DNA from: Sphingomonas kaistensis
Lineage (GTDB): Bacteria; Pseudomonadota; Alphaproteobacteria; Sphingomonadales; Sphingomonadaceae
DNA: 64,000 nt
Assembly: GCF_036884275.1 (NCBI RefSeq)
Contig: NZ_CP145607.1
Location: 496,001 to 560,000, forward strand
Reading direction: 5' to 3'
The translations under genes were made by a program, and so were the position numbers. This document shows, in pieces, positions 7,444 to 15,205 of this stretch (position 1 is its first letter; every line of letters starts with the position of its first letter). The notes beneath the pieces were generated by a model. It worked only from the letters and a program-made list of their open reading frames with translations. It was not told the DNA's origin and did not search any database.

Positions 7444-9327
7444 ATGGACTTCTCGAGCGGCAGCGAGGTCGGCAGCACCGACACCCTCACCCCGGCGGTG
7501 GCGGCCAAGAAGGACAGCAAGACGGTCGACGCGCGCCGCTTCTCGGTGACTACCGACACGTCGCGTGATGCGCTCCTCACCGACTTCGGCAAGGAAACGC
7601 TGAACGACCGCTATCTCCTCCCCGGGGAAGGCTACCAGGACCTGTTCGCCCGCGTCGCCTCGGCCTATGCCGACGACGAGGCCCACGCCCAGCGCGTCTA
7701 CGACTATATCTCGCGCCTGTGGTTCATGCCGGCGACCCCCGTGCTGTCCAACGGCGGCACCGGCCGTGGCCTGCCGATCAGCTGCTACCTGAACAGCGTG
7801 TCCGACAGCCTCAACGGCATCGTCGACACCTGGAACGAGAATGTCTGGCTCGCTTCCAAGGGCGGCGGCATCGGCACCTATTGGGGCAACGTTCGCGGCA
7901 TCGGTGAGCCGGTCGGCCTCAACGGCAAGACCAGCGGCATCATTCCGTTCGTCCGCGTCATGGATTCGCTGACCCTTGCCATCAGCCAGGGCTCGCTGCG
8001 CCGCGGTTCGGCCGCCTGCTATCTCGACGTCTCGCACCCCGAGATCGAAGAGTTCCTCGAAATCCGCAAGCCGTCGGGCGACTTCAATCGCAAGGCGCTG
8101 AACCTCCACCACGGCGTGCTGATCACCGACGAGTTCATGGAATGCGTCCGTGAAGGCAGCGAGTTCACGCTGCGCAGCCCCAAGGACCAGTCCGAACGCG
8201 GCAAGGTCGACGCCCGCTCGCTGTTCCAGAAGCTGGTCGAAACCCGCCTCGCGACGGGCGAGCCCTACATCATCTTCATCGACCAGGTGAACCGGTCGAT
8301 GCCCAAGCATCACCGCGACCTCGGGCTCAAGGTGTCGACCTCGAACCTGTGCTCGGAAATCACCCTTCCGACTGGCAAGGACCACCTTGGCGCCGACCGC
8401 ACCGCGGTCTGCTGCCTGTCGTCGCTCAACCTCGAGACGTGGGACCAGTGGAACGGCGATAAGCAGTTCATCGAGGACGTCATGCGTTTCCTCGACAACG
8501 TCCTGACCGACTATATCGACCGCGCGCCGGACGAGATGGCGCGGGCCAAGTATAGCGCCGAGCGCGAACGCTCGGTCGGCCTCGGCGTGATGGGTTTCCA
8601 CTCCTTCCTCCAGGCCCGCGGCCTGCCGTTCGAGGGGGCGATGGCCAAGAGCTGGAACCTCAAGATCTTCAAGCACATCAAGGCGCAGGTCGACGAAGCC
8701 TCGCTCCACCTCGCGACCGAGCGCGGGCCGTGCCCCGACGCGGCCGACATGGGCGTGATGGAGCGCTTCAGCTGCAAGATGGCGATCGCGCCGACCGCGT
8801 CGATCTCGATCATCTGCGGCGGCACCTCGGCCTGCATCGAGCCGATCCCGGCCAACGTCTACACCCACAAGACGCTGTCGGGCTCCTTCTCGATCCGCAA
8901 TCCGTATCTGGAAAAGCTGCTGATCGAGAAGTCGAAGAATTCGGACGCGGTGTGGAATTCGATCCTCGAGCAGGGCGGCAGCGTCGCTCACCTCGACTTC
9001 CTGACCGATGACGAAAAGGCGACCTACAAGACCAGCTTCGAGATCGACCAGCGCTGGCTGATCGAGCTTGCTGCCGATCGCACGCCGTACATCGACCAGG
9101 CCACCTCGCTGAACCTGTTCATCCCGGCCGACGTCGACAAGTGGGACCTGATGATGCTCCACTTCCGCGCCTGGGAACTCGGCATCAAGTCGCTCTATTA
9201 CCTACGCTCGAAGTCGGTGCAGCGCGCCGGGTTCGCCGGCGGGGTCGAAGCCGACAACACCGCCGAAGCCCCCAAGTACGAACTCGCCGCCAGCACCGAC
9301 TACGACGAATGCTTGGCCTGTCAGTGA
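7444..9327 (+). CDS. nrdA: Ribonucleoside-diphosphate reductase, large (alpha) subunit, class I
   Basis: The enzyme reduces ribonucleoside diphosphates to deoxyribonucleotides together with NrdB. At 627 residues it is shorter than the E. coli protein (761). It begins almost directly in the catalytic barrel, so the N-terminal ATP cone that senses dATP is absent. The expected cysteines are there: I-S-C-Y-L-N and V-C-C-L-S-S-L-N-L (redox pair), N-L-C-S-E-I (thiyl radical), and the C-terminal C-L-A-C-Q reducible tail. The radical-transfer tyrosines are in S-L-Y-Y-L-R-S. An excellent AGGAGG at 7431-7436 fixes the ATG at 7444; an upstream in-frame extension is non-coding. nrdB follows 1.2 kb downstream, separated by four small genes. 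Confidence 0.97.
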   Translation: MDFSSGSEVGSTDTLTPAVAAKKDSKTVDARRFSVTTDTSRDALLTDFGKETLNDRYLLPGEGYQDLFARVASAYADDEAHAQRVYDYISRLWFMPATPVLSNGGTGRGLPISCYLNSVSDSLNGIVDTWNENVWLASKGGGIGTYWGNVRGIGEPVGLNGKTSGIIPFVRVMDSLTLAISQGSLRRGSAACYLDVSHPEIEEFLEIRKPSGDFNRKALNLHHGVLITDEFMECVREGSEFTLRSPKDQSERGKVDARSLFQKLVETRLATGEPYIIFIDQVNRSMPKHHRDLGLKVSTSNLCSEITLPTGKDHLGADRTAVCCLSSLNLETWDQWNGDKQFIEDVMRFLDNVLTDYIDRAPDEMARAKYSAERERSVGLGVMGFHSFLQARGLPFEGAMAKSWNLKIFKHIKAQVDEASLHLATERGPCPDAADMGVMERFSCKMAIAPTASISIICGGTSACIEPIPANVYTHKTLSGSFSIRNPYLEKLLIEKSKNSDAVWNSILEQGGSVAHLDFLTDDEKATYKTSFEIDQRWLIELAADRTPYIDQATSLNLFIPADVDKWDLMMLHFRAWELGIKSLYYLRSKSVQRAGFAGGVEADNTAEAPKYELAASTDYDECLACQ

Positions 9328-9335
9328 TCCGATAG

Positions 9336-9359
9336 CCCTCCCCCGTCGGCGGGGGAGGG
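9336..9359 (+). terminator. GC-rich hairpin after nrdA
   Basis: CCCTCCCCC / GGGGGAGGG can fold into a strong stem around a short GTCGGC-type loop, eight bases after the nrdA stop codon. There is no T-run on the plus strand, so it is probably an attenuating or Rho-assisted end and not a classical terminator. Confidence 0.45.
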
Positions 9360-9417
9360 GGGCGCCGCTACCCAAGTGATCCCGACCACGCGCTGAACCG
9401 GGAGGACAGCTTAAGCC

Positions 9418-9498
9418 ATGCTCAAGATCGTCATTCTCATCGCGCTTGCTGCCGCCGTCTATCTGGTCCTCCGCGGTCGCGGGCGGAGGCTGCCGTGA
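9418..9498 (+). CDS. 26-residue single-span membrane microprotein
   Basis: A short frame starts at ATG 9418 behind a GGGAGGACAG ribosome-binding region and encodes MLKIVILIALAAAVYLVLRG plus a basic tail RGRRLP. It is one hydrophobic helix with a positive C-terminus. Its TGA at 9496-9498 overlaps the GTG start (9495) of the next small membrane protein, which suggests translational coupling. No known family was recognised. Too short to be certain, but the ribosome-binding site, hydrophobic design and coupled junction all support a real gene. Confidence 0.55.
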   Translation: MLKIVILIALAAAVYLVLRGRGRRLP

Positions 9499-9719
9499 AC
9501 ATCCTGTTCCTGGTCCTCGGCGGCCTCAGCGCGCTGCTCGGCCTCCTCACCCTGATCGCCGCGCTACGCGGCCGGGTCGGCGAAAGCCGCAAGTCCACCG
9601 CCCAGCTCATCGCCGGCATGATGCTGCTCGCCTTCGGGCTGGTGCTCGGCGGCTTCGCGATCGCCTATGCAACGACGGAGCCCTATCCCGAGTTCGCCAA
9701 CGAAACGGGGGCGGCATGA
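9495..9719 (+). CDS. Small two-span membrane protein of unknown function
   Basis: The 74-residue protein has two hydrophobic helices (about residues 2-24 and 37-60) joined by a basic loop (R-G-R-V-G-E-S-R-K-S), and a short acidic tail. The start is GTG at 9495, overlapping the stop of the preceding 26-residue frame. Two tiny membrane proteins encoded as a coupled pair between nrdA and nrdB might interact, but there is no direct evidence of function. Confidence 0.65.
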   Translation: MNILFLVLGGLSALLGLLTLIAALRGRVGESRKSTAQLIAGMMLLAFGLVLGGFAIAYATTEPYPEFANETGAA

Positions 9720-9790
9720 GCTTCCTCCGCTCAGCCGCCCCCGCATGCGTATCGATGCCGCGCCCTCAGCGGGCCGGCGATGCGACGCGC

Positions 9791-10048
9791 TTATTCCTCG
9801 ATAAAGGTCTGCGCGTTGGCGGCGGTCGCCGACAGGCGGACCTGGTCGCCCTCGACTTCGGCGACGAGGCCGGTCGAGATGAAATGGTGATGCCCGGCAT
9901 GCGCGCCCTCGGCACCCTCGATCTCGGCGCCGCTGTCCTTCTTGGTCAGCTTGATCCGGTCGCCTTCGACCTTGTCGACCGTGCCGACATGAACGCCGTC
10001 GGCGCCGATGACTTCCATATGCTCGCGAATCTGGCTGGTGTCGGTCAT
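9791..10048 (-). CDS. DUF2171 family protein (PRC-barrel-like)
   Basis: The 85-residue soluble protein reads I-R-E-H-M-E-V-I-G-A-D-G-V-H-V-G-T-V-D and then D-R-I-K-L-T-K-K-D-S, the typical DUF2171 opening: a small beta-barrel that in many alphaproteobacteria is linked to stress conditions. A histidine cluster (A-G-H-H-H-F-I) lies at about 51-56. It is divergent from the PepSY-type membrane protein gene. The ATG is preceded by an AGGAG-like site (ACAGGAG on the minus strand). Confidence 0.8.
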   Translation of the reverse strand: MTDTSQIREHMEVIGADGVHVGTVDKVEGDRIKLTKKDSGAEIEGAEGAHAGHHHFISTGLVAEVEGDQVRLSATAANAQTFIEE

Positions 10049-10142
10049 GCGAATGCTCCTGTCTTGGGGGATGAACTGACCGCTGAACGCCCGTCCTCAA
10101 GTTTCGATGCACAACCGTTCCGGTCGCGCGAAGGGCCTGCCC

Positions 10143-10520
10143 ATGCGTAAGTGGCATCGCTGGCTGAGCGTACTGTTCGGCGCCCTCATCCTGTTCATCG
10201 CGGTTACCGGACTGATGAGCCATGTCGCCGCGCTGGTCGCCGACGGGCAGCCCGCCCCGGTCGCCGCCGCGCCGGCCGGGTTCGTCTGCCCCGAGACCAT
10301 GACCTGCCGCCCCAAGCCCGCGCCCGACGGCGCCCGCGCGTGGGTCGGGTTCCTGCACCATCTCCACTCGGGCGAAGAGTTCGGACCAGTCGGCACCGCG
10401 TTGGCCATGCTGTCCGGCACCGCGCTCATTTTCTTCGCTTTTTCAGGGCTTTGGCTGTATATCCAGATGTTCCGCGGACGCGCCGGCTCGCCCAAGCGCG
10501 GCGGCAGGTTCTTCTGGTGA
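10143..10520 (+). CDS. PepSY-associated transmembrane-type protein
   Basis: The 125-residue protein begins MRKWHRWLSVLFGALILFIA, the usual opening of PepSY_TM proteins (a conserved basic-Trp-His motif leading into the first helix, T-G-L-M-S-H at its end). A periplasmic loop with two cysteines (V-C-P-E-T-M-T-C) and a H-H-L-H-S-G-E motif is followed by a second helix (L-S-G-T-A-L-I-F-F-A-F-S-G-L-W-L-Y). It lacks a full PepSY domain. Paired histidines facing the membrane suggest heme or metal binding as in related iron-uptake reductases; this is inference. An upstream ATG at 10107 is possible but less typical. Confidence 0.7.
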   Translation: MRKWHRWLSVLFGALILFIAVTGLMSHVAALVADGQPAPVAAAPAGFVCPETMTCRPKPAPDGARAWVGFLHHLHSGEEFGPVGTALAMLSGTALIFFAFSGLWLYIQMFRGRAGSPKRGGRFFW

Positions 10521-10571
10521 CCCGGCCCTTGCCCACCCACTTTCGTTTCACATCATCCGGGAGGTAAATCG

Positions 10572-11624
10572 ATGCCCCTTCTCCAAGCCAACAAGGCCTA
10601 CAAGCCCTTCGAATATCCCTGGGCGTTCGAATTCTGGAAGCGCCAGCAGCAGATCCACTGGATGCCCGAAGAAGTGCCGCTGGGCGAAGACTGCCGCGAC
10701 TGGGCGCAGAAGCTCACCCCGCACGAGCGTAACCTGCTGACCCAGATCTTCCGCTTCTTCACACAGGCCGACGTCGAGGTGCAGGACTGCTACCACGACA
10801 AATACGGCTCGGTGTTCAAGCCGACCGAGATCAAGATGATGCTGACCGCGTTCAGCAACATGGAAACGGTACACATCGCGGCGTATTCGCACCTGCTCGA
10901 CACGATCGGCATGCCCGAAAGCGAATATAGCGCCTTCCTCCAGTACAAGGAGATGAAGGACAAGCACGACTATCTCAACACCTTCGGGGTAGACACCGAC
11001 GCCGACATTGCCAAGACGCTCGCCATGTTCGGCGCCTTTACCGAAGGGCTGCAGCTGTTCGCCTCTTTCGCGATGCTGATGAACTTCCCGCGCTTCAACA
11101 AGATGAAGGGCATGGGCCAGATCGTCAGCTGGTCGGTCCGCGACGAAAGCCTCCACTGCGAGGGCATCATCAAGCTGTTCCACGCCTTCGTGAAAGAGCG
11201 CGACTGCCTGACCGCGGACGTCAAGGATTCGATCATCGACCAGTGTCAGAAGACCGTCCGCCTCGAGGACGCGTTCATCGACCTCGCGTTCGAGCAAGGC
11301 CCGGTCGAGGGCATGACCGCCAAGTCGATCAAGAAATACGTCCGCTACATCGCCGACTGGCGCCTCGGGCAACTCGGGTTCCAGCCGATCTACATGGTCG
11401 ACGAGCACCCCCTCCCCTGGCTCGCCCCGCTGCTGAACGGCGTCGAGCACGCCAACTTCTTCGAGCAGCGCGCGACGGAGTATTCGAAGGCCGCGACCAA
11501 GGGCGACTGGAACAGCGTGTGGGATAATTTCGACCGCCGGCAGAAGGCTAAGGTCGCGAATGATGCGCCGGCGGCGGAAGCTGAGGGCGGGTTGTTCGAT
11601 AGCGCGACGGTGGCGGCGGAGTAA
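10572..11624 (+). CDS. nrdB: Ribonucleoside-diphosphate reductase, small (beta) subunit, class I
   Basis: The 350-residue subunit houses the metal/tyrosyl radical cofactor that starts catalysis in NrdA. Ligand motifs are visible: D-V-E-V-Q-D (first carboxylate region), M-E-T-V-H-I-A-A-Y (Glu, His, and a Tyr at the radical position), then V-R-D-E-S-L-H-C-E-G (second Glu/His set). The acidic C-terminal tail ends in A-T-V-A-A-E, expected to dock on NrdA. A GGAGGT site sits just before ATG 10572. There is no ATP cone at the N-terminus either. The next gene starts only five bases after the stop but is compositionally foreign. Confidence 0.96.
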   Translation: MPLLQANKAYKPFEYPWAFEFWKRQQQIHWMPEEVPLGEDCRDWAQKLTPHERNLLTQIFRFFTQADVEVQDCYHDKYGSVFKPTEIKMMLTAFSNMETVHIAAYSHLLDTIGMPESEYSAFLQYKEMKDKHDYLNTFGVDTDADIAKTLAMFGAFTEGLQLFASFAMLMNFPRFNKMKGMGQIVSWSVRDESLHCEGIIKLFHAFVKERDCLTADVKDSIIDQCQKTVRLEDAFIDLAFEQGPVEGMTAKSIKKYVRYIADWRLGQLGFQPIYMVDEHPLPWLAPLLNGVEHANFFEQRATEYSKAATKGDWNSVWDNFDRRQKAKVANDAPAAEAEGGLFDSATVAAE

Positions 11625-11629
11625 CCAGC

Positions 11630-13324
11630 GTGAAGAAAGTTGCTTTCCTTCAGCCCGATCCTGAACAGATTAGGCATCAAATCAGGGGAATTCTCGATAG
11701 CTATAGTCATGATTGGGACTTGCTTGCTGAGCTTGCGCAGAATGCGGTCGACGCGATCGCGCGGGAGCGTCCGGTCAAAGGTCATGTCTCGCTGACAGTT
11801 GATGCGCCGAACCGGGAGATTTCGATAAGCGATAACGGCACCGGCATCGATCCTGCCGCGCTCGGTCGGCTCCTTGGCCCGTTCGGGTCAGACAAGATGC
11901 GAGATCCGGCCCAGATTGGTCAGAAGGGCGTCGGGCTGACTTTTGTCATCTTCAGCTCAAGTCGCTTTGAAATCGTAACTCATCACGAGGGTGGCTCAAG
12001 CAAGGCCGTGGTGACTGGCGCTCGTTCGTGGGTCGATTTGGAAGATGATCAGGAACTACTTGTCGAAGTTGAAGACCTTCAGCCAAGCGCAAAAGGTATC
12101 ACGATCCGAATGAAGGTGGCGGACGAGAGTCACCCTTTGTGCACCTTGAGCCACGCAGAACTCGAATATCTAATCAGGACACGCACTGCCCTCGGCAACA
12201 CGGCCCATATCTGGGGTGGATCGGCGAACTGCGATCTCGCTCTTACCCATACGAACCTCTCCGGCGAGTTACGATCTGTAGAGATTGAATGTGAGTATAT
12301 GCTACCAACTTCTGGGTTGGCGCCACATGACTCGATAAGCATCCCTGACTTTCAGACGTGGCTTTCTGAGAAGGACAGGGAAGACGTTGAGAAACGACGC
12401 AAACTAAAGGACAAGGTTGTTGTTACATCCGGTAAAGTGATTCAAGCCGGTCGAACACTGAACTATTGGGCGTGTTTCGTTCCGAATCGATCCATTTGGC
12501 AGCAGCTGTCTGCTCGGGTGGGATTGGGACAAAGTGAAGACGGCAAGGAGGAGGAAACCGATAGCGAATACCGCTTCTACGGTGGTCTAGTTACATCGAC
12601 AAAAGGCATGCCCACTGGTATCTCGTTGGAGCTTAAGCCTAGAGGATCAGCCGGCTACATCCCAAACTTCTTCATTATCATTGAAGATCCATCTTTAAGC
12701 TTTGATATCGGTCGAAAGGCAATACAAGGTCGGCAGCAAGGCATGCTGCGTGAGATTGCATACACGCAGTTCAGAGAGTTCATAGCGTTAGCTTCCAAGT
12801 ACATCGGCGGCTCAATTGGCGATGCTCCTTCTCCTTACGATCGTGAAGAGATCATAGAGGAGATTAAAAGCCTTCCCGATCTTAGCTCGAGCGTTTCGAA
12901 GTTTGTGAAAAGACCTAACCAGCAAGAAGCAACCATCGCCGCAATGTTCTATGAACAACTCGGCAAGGGCAACCTTAACAACTTTGAGCCTTATATAAGT
13001 GGCTACCGCGGCAAGTACGATCTCTATGGACGCCTAGAGAAGAAGTCATTTTCAGTTGAGTTTAAATTCTCTCTTATGGGTCTTTTCAAAGACTTCTCTG
13101 ACGAAAGAAAATTGTTTAGCGAGATCGATGTTGTTGTCTTGTGGGATATCGTTGAGCAGGATTGGAAGGAAGTCGTCAGGAGAGGCTTAGAGCTTCAGAA
13201 AGTCCAGGCAGGAGGCTTAGGGCAGGTGGAGACGCGTTTTCCCGTTGTTCACTACCGCTTGTATATCGACGGCTCCAAGCCGATCGAGATATTGTGTATG
13301 CGTCGGATGCTCCTTCCGGAGTAA
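11630..13324 (+). CDS. GHKL (Hsp90/MORC-like) ATPase with probable C-terminal nuclease domain; candidate defence protein
   Basis: The 564-residue protein has a Bergerat-fold ATPase at the N-terminus: E34-L-A-Q-N38-A-V-D-A-I (N box), D68-N-G-T-G72 and I-G97-Q-K-G-V-G102 (glycine-rich lid). The C-terminal 120 residues contain Y-D-L-Y-G-R, then about 12 residues later V-E-F-K, which fits a PD-(D/E)xK core (Asp about 464, Glu about 477, Lys about 479). GHKL ATPases joined to restriction-type nucleases are known in bacterial conflict systems related to MORC proteins. The gene is clearly more AT-rich than its neighbours and uses TTA, ATA and AGA codons that the flanks avoid, so it was probably acquired. 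The start is GTG 11630, close behind nrdB. The biological role is inferred. Confidence 0.75.
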   Translation: MKKVAFLQPDPEQIRHQIRGILDSYSHDWDLLAELAQNAVDAIARERPVKGHVSLTVDAPNREISISDNGTGIDPAALGRLLGPFGSDKMRDPAQIGQKGVGLTFVIFSSSRFEIVTHHEGGSSKAVVTGARSWVDLEDDQELLVEVEDLQPSAKGITIRMKVADESHPLCTLSHAELEYLIRTRTALGNTAHIWGGSANCDLALTHTNLSGELRSVEIECEYMLPTSGLAPHDSISIPDFQTWLSEKDREDVEKRRKLKDKVVVTSGKVIQAGRTLNYWACFVPNRSIWQQLSARVGLGQSEDGKEEETDSEYRFYGGLVTSTKGMPTGISLELKPRGSAGYIPNFFIIIEDPSLSFDIGRKAIQGRQQGMLREIAYTQFREFIALASKYIGGSIGDAPSPYDREEIIEEIKSLPDLSSSVSKFVKRPNQQEATIAAMFYEQLGKGNLNNFEPYISGYRGKYDLYGRLEKKSFSVEFKFSLMGLFKDFSDERKLFSEIDVVVLWDIVEQDWKEVVRRGLELQKVQAGGLGQVETRFPVVHYRLYIDGSKPIEILCMRRMLLPE

Positions 13325-13585
13325 CACAATCGTCACCGCCCTTTCGGCTCCGCATAGCTGTCCACTCTTCTCACCGGCCGTTCGTGCCAGTTGATGTTCG
13401 CCGCCTATAACGTCGGGAAGGAGAACAGGCTTGAGTAAGGCAGGTTGCTATCGATCCAGCGCGCTAGGATCTGCCAGTAGCCGGGCTCCTGGTGCGCAAG
13501 CCAGAAGACCAGGCTGCCACGCAGCCGGTTGCGCCGTCTCGTCACCCCCGGACTTGATCCGGGGTGACGCTTCTCTTCTATTGCG
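13325..13585. other. Islet spacer with possible gene remnants
   Basis: These 261 bases hold no intact gene. On the minus strand 13405-13535 reads as a compact C-terminal fragment (LVFWLAHQEPGYWQILARWI followed by about 15 residues) without a proper 5' end, which could be the tail of a gene cut by rearrangement. On the plus strand 13394-13438 reads M-F-A-A-Y-N-V-G-K-E-N, reminiscent of lytic-transglycosylase tails. The two overlap and cannot both be real. A palindromic repeat closes the region. Confidence 0.3.
13540..13569. repeat. Alphaproteobacterial dispersed palindrome (REP-like)
   Basis: GTCACCCCCGGA, CTTGAT, then TCCGGGGTGAC forms a near-perfect inverted repeat. It closely matches the interspersed palindrome (core CCGGACTTGATCCGG) that is common in alphaproteobacterial genomes. 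It sits 17 bases before the start of the broken nuclease-like gene, at an islet junction. Such elements often occur in intergenic spots and can act as transcript ends. Confidence 0.7.
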
Positions 13586-14155
13586 ATGACGCCGCCGCTG
13601 CCACCTATCATCGAGCGCCTTGCACATCGGCTCTACGGCTCACCCATCGTTCGCAATTCGGCCAGAGGCGAGCTTGTCGAGGAAATCGTGGCCACCGCCC
13701 TTGAGCCCAAGTGGCAACTCACCGGCGATTGGGGCGAGTGCGACCTTGAGCACCCTTCCGGTCAGCGCATCCAGGTCAAGCAATCCGCCGCTCGTCAGAG
13801 CTGGCACAGTCTCGGCGACCGGCCCAGCCGAGGCCATTTCAGCACGGCATACAAGACCGGCCGTTACGCGGATGACGGAAGCTGGACTGCCGAGCGCAGT
13901 CGTAACGCCGACATCTTCATCTTCGCCTGGCACCCGGTTACGGACCACACCGCCGATCACCGCGACGCCAATCAATAGCGCTTCTTCGTCCTCGCCGAGA
14001 CGGCGCTGCCCGCGCAGGCCAGTCTATCGCTAGCCACCCTCAGAGGCTACGCCAACGAGATCTCCTACGGCGAATTGCGCGAGGCCATACTCAGCCTAAC
14101 TCGATCTCAACCCAATGCTGCCATTCTCGGAATATGTCAGTCGAACTGCAGCTAA
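13586..14155 (+). pseudogene. Restriction-nuclease-like gene interrupted by an amber codon at 13976
   Basis: From ATG 13586 the frame runs 130 residues to TAG (13976-13978), then continues open for another 58 codons to TAA 14153-14155. The part after the stop (RFFVLAETALPAQASL and on) looks like genuine protein, with the strand R-F-F-V-L-A-E expected after a Trp. Changing TAG to TGG restores a 189-residue protein. The first part has a nuclease-like core: E29, D53 in E-C-D-L-E-H-P-S-G, and Q63-V-K65, consistent with an E...D...QxK restriction fold. The 3' end overlaps the next gene by 22 bases in another frame, so the pair was once a unit. Whether the stop is a true mutation, a sequencing error or is read through is unknown. 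Confidence 0.6.
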
Positions 14156-14628
14156 GCCTCGCTCTTCCCGATGCGCATAAGCGCGCCATCGACGAATTGA
14201 ACCGCTGGCGGGGACATTGCATCGAGGCATTCGCTCGGCTGGAAGAAGCCGCAACGCAAACCATAGATTGCCACCCGCTTCCTGCCGGCATGAAGCGTCC
14301 TTCCGTTTTTGGTGAACGGATCAGGGTGCTTAAGGCCTTGCTCGCAGAGCAAAGTGACAAGCGTGCGCACGGCCTGAAAGCCGATCTCGACAAAATGGAA
14401 GATGACCTCGCATGGCGAAACAGGATCGTTCATGCCGCTGGCTCGGTCTATATTGACAGGAAAGGCACTTGGCTCTGGGCCTATCGCTTTCAGCCAAGCA
14501 AAGCAGGCGCCCCCTTGGATCGCGGAATGCTTGATCAGAAAGAGGGACAAGCCATCGAAACGCGCCTTTCGTCCATGGTGCGAAGTCTGACCACTCGTCT
14601 GGAGCCTCTGCGCACGCCGCAAGCGTAA
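14134..14628 (+). CDS. HEPN-like protein with an RNxxxH motif
   Basis: This 164-residue, mostly helical protein overlaps the upstream broken gene by 22 bases. Around residues 91-101 it reads D-L-A-W-R95-N-R-I-V-H100-A, which is the Rx4H motif of HEPN-fold RNases and HEPN-like helical proteins, where it usually follows a long helix as here. It has no signal peptide or membrane segment. The N-terminal 80 residues form two predicted amphipathic helices (D-E-L-N-R-W-R-G and I-R-V-L-K-A-L-L-A-E-Q). Its pairing with a nuclease-like gene, in an accessory islet next to a GHKL nuclease gene, suggests a defence or toxin role. The HEPN call rests on the motif and helix content alone. Confidence 0.5.
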   Translation: MSVELQLSLALPDAHKRAIDELNRWRGHCIEAFARLEEAATQTIDCHPLPAGMKRPSVFGERIRVLKALLAEQSDKRAHGLKADLDKMEDDLAWRNRIVHAAGSVYIDRKGTWLWAYRFQPSKAGAPLDRGMLDQKEGQAIETRLSSMVRSLTTRLEPLRTPQA

Positions 14629-14764
14629 GGCGCTTGGCGGCCAGCCATTAGGGAAAGCACCCCATCCGTGCTATGCCCCACGCATCGCACGGATCGGCCT
14701 CGTAAGCCCGTGCGGCTAAGAGACTCCCCCGCGCTCTTGCTTACCGGCAATGGAGCTGCCTCAC

Positions 14765-14914
14765 ATGGATATGAATTACCTTTACTGGCGCCGCGGCGTT
14801 TCGCTCGCTCGCGCCCGCGCGGCGACGTGCGGCGCGTCGGCGCAGGCGCATCTCGACCTGTTCGAAGCTTATGGCCACCGCATCAGCGCGCGCCGCGCGG
14901 CGGTGAATTCATGA
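14765..14914 (+). CDS. 49-residue basic small protein, coupled to the next gene
   Basis: ATG 14765 begins MDMNYLYWRRGVSLARARAA, followed by an Ala-rich helix and a His/Arg tail (E-A-Y-G-H-R-I-S-A-R-R). The stop TGA overlaps the ATG of the following gene (ATGA at 14911-14914). The N-terminal Y-L-Y-W-R-R-G is a pattern I associate with small sphingomonad proteins of unknown function. The coupled junction and composition (high GC third positions) support translation. Confidence 0.55.
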   Translation: MDMNYLYWRRGVSLARARAATCGASAQAHLDLFEAYGHRISARRAAVNS

Positions 14915-15135
14915 GCCGGGTGCTGTTTCTCAAGCTCCCGGAGCAGGACGTGATCGCCAAGTGCGACGCGGCCGATGTCGGCATTTCCGCGCTCGAAACG
15001 CTGCCCGACGGCGGCACTCGCCTGGTCTGCCGCAGCAGCGCGGGCGCGGCGCTGATGACGACCAAGTTCAAGGGCAAGCTGATCGCGCAGGACGCCCGCC
15101 GCGAGCGTTTTCGCCCGGCCTTTTCGCGCGCCTGA
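14911..15135 (+). CDS. Small protein of unknown function
   Basis: The 74-residue protein (MSRVLFLKLPEQDVIAKCDA start) has an alternating beta/alpha pattern and a basic C-terminus (R-R-E-R-F-R-P). No domain was recognised. It begins in an ATGA overlap with the 49-residue gene, so the two are probably made together. A longer frame exists upstream, but its sequence is arginine-rich and not protein-like. Confidence 0.6.
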   Translation: MSRVLFLKLPEQDVIAKCDAADVGISALETLPDGGTRLVCRSSAGAALMTTKFKGKLIAQDARRERFRPAFSRA

Positions 15136-15205
15136 TCGCGCCAAGGCTGAACGCCTGCGGGCCGGAACACGCTTCGATAAGCGAGCGATTACGGCCCGGG
15201 GCGGT

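Noticed and set aside
7354..9162. A 602-codon minus-strand frame opposite nrdA.
   Set aside because: Composition (Val/Gly/Asp/Arg runs) and full overlap with nrdA mark it as antisense shadow.
9966..10130. A GGAAC box upstream of the DUF2171 gene, considered as a second EcfG promoter.
   Set aside because: The sequence 16-17 bases downstream reads TTGA/CTTG and not CGTT, so the -10 half is not supported.
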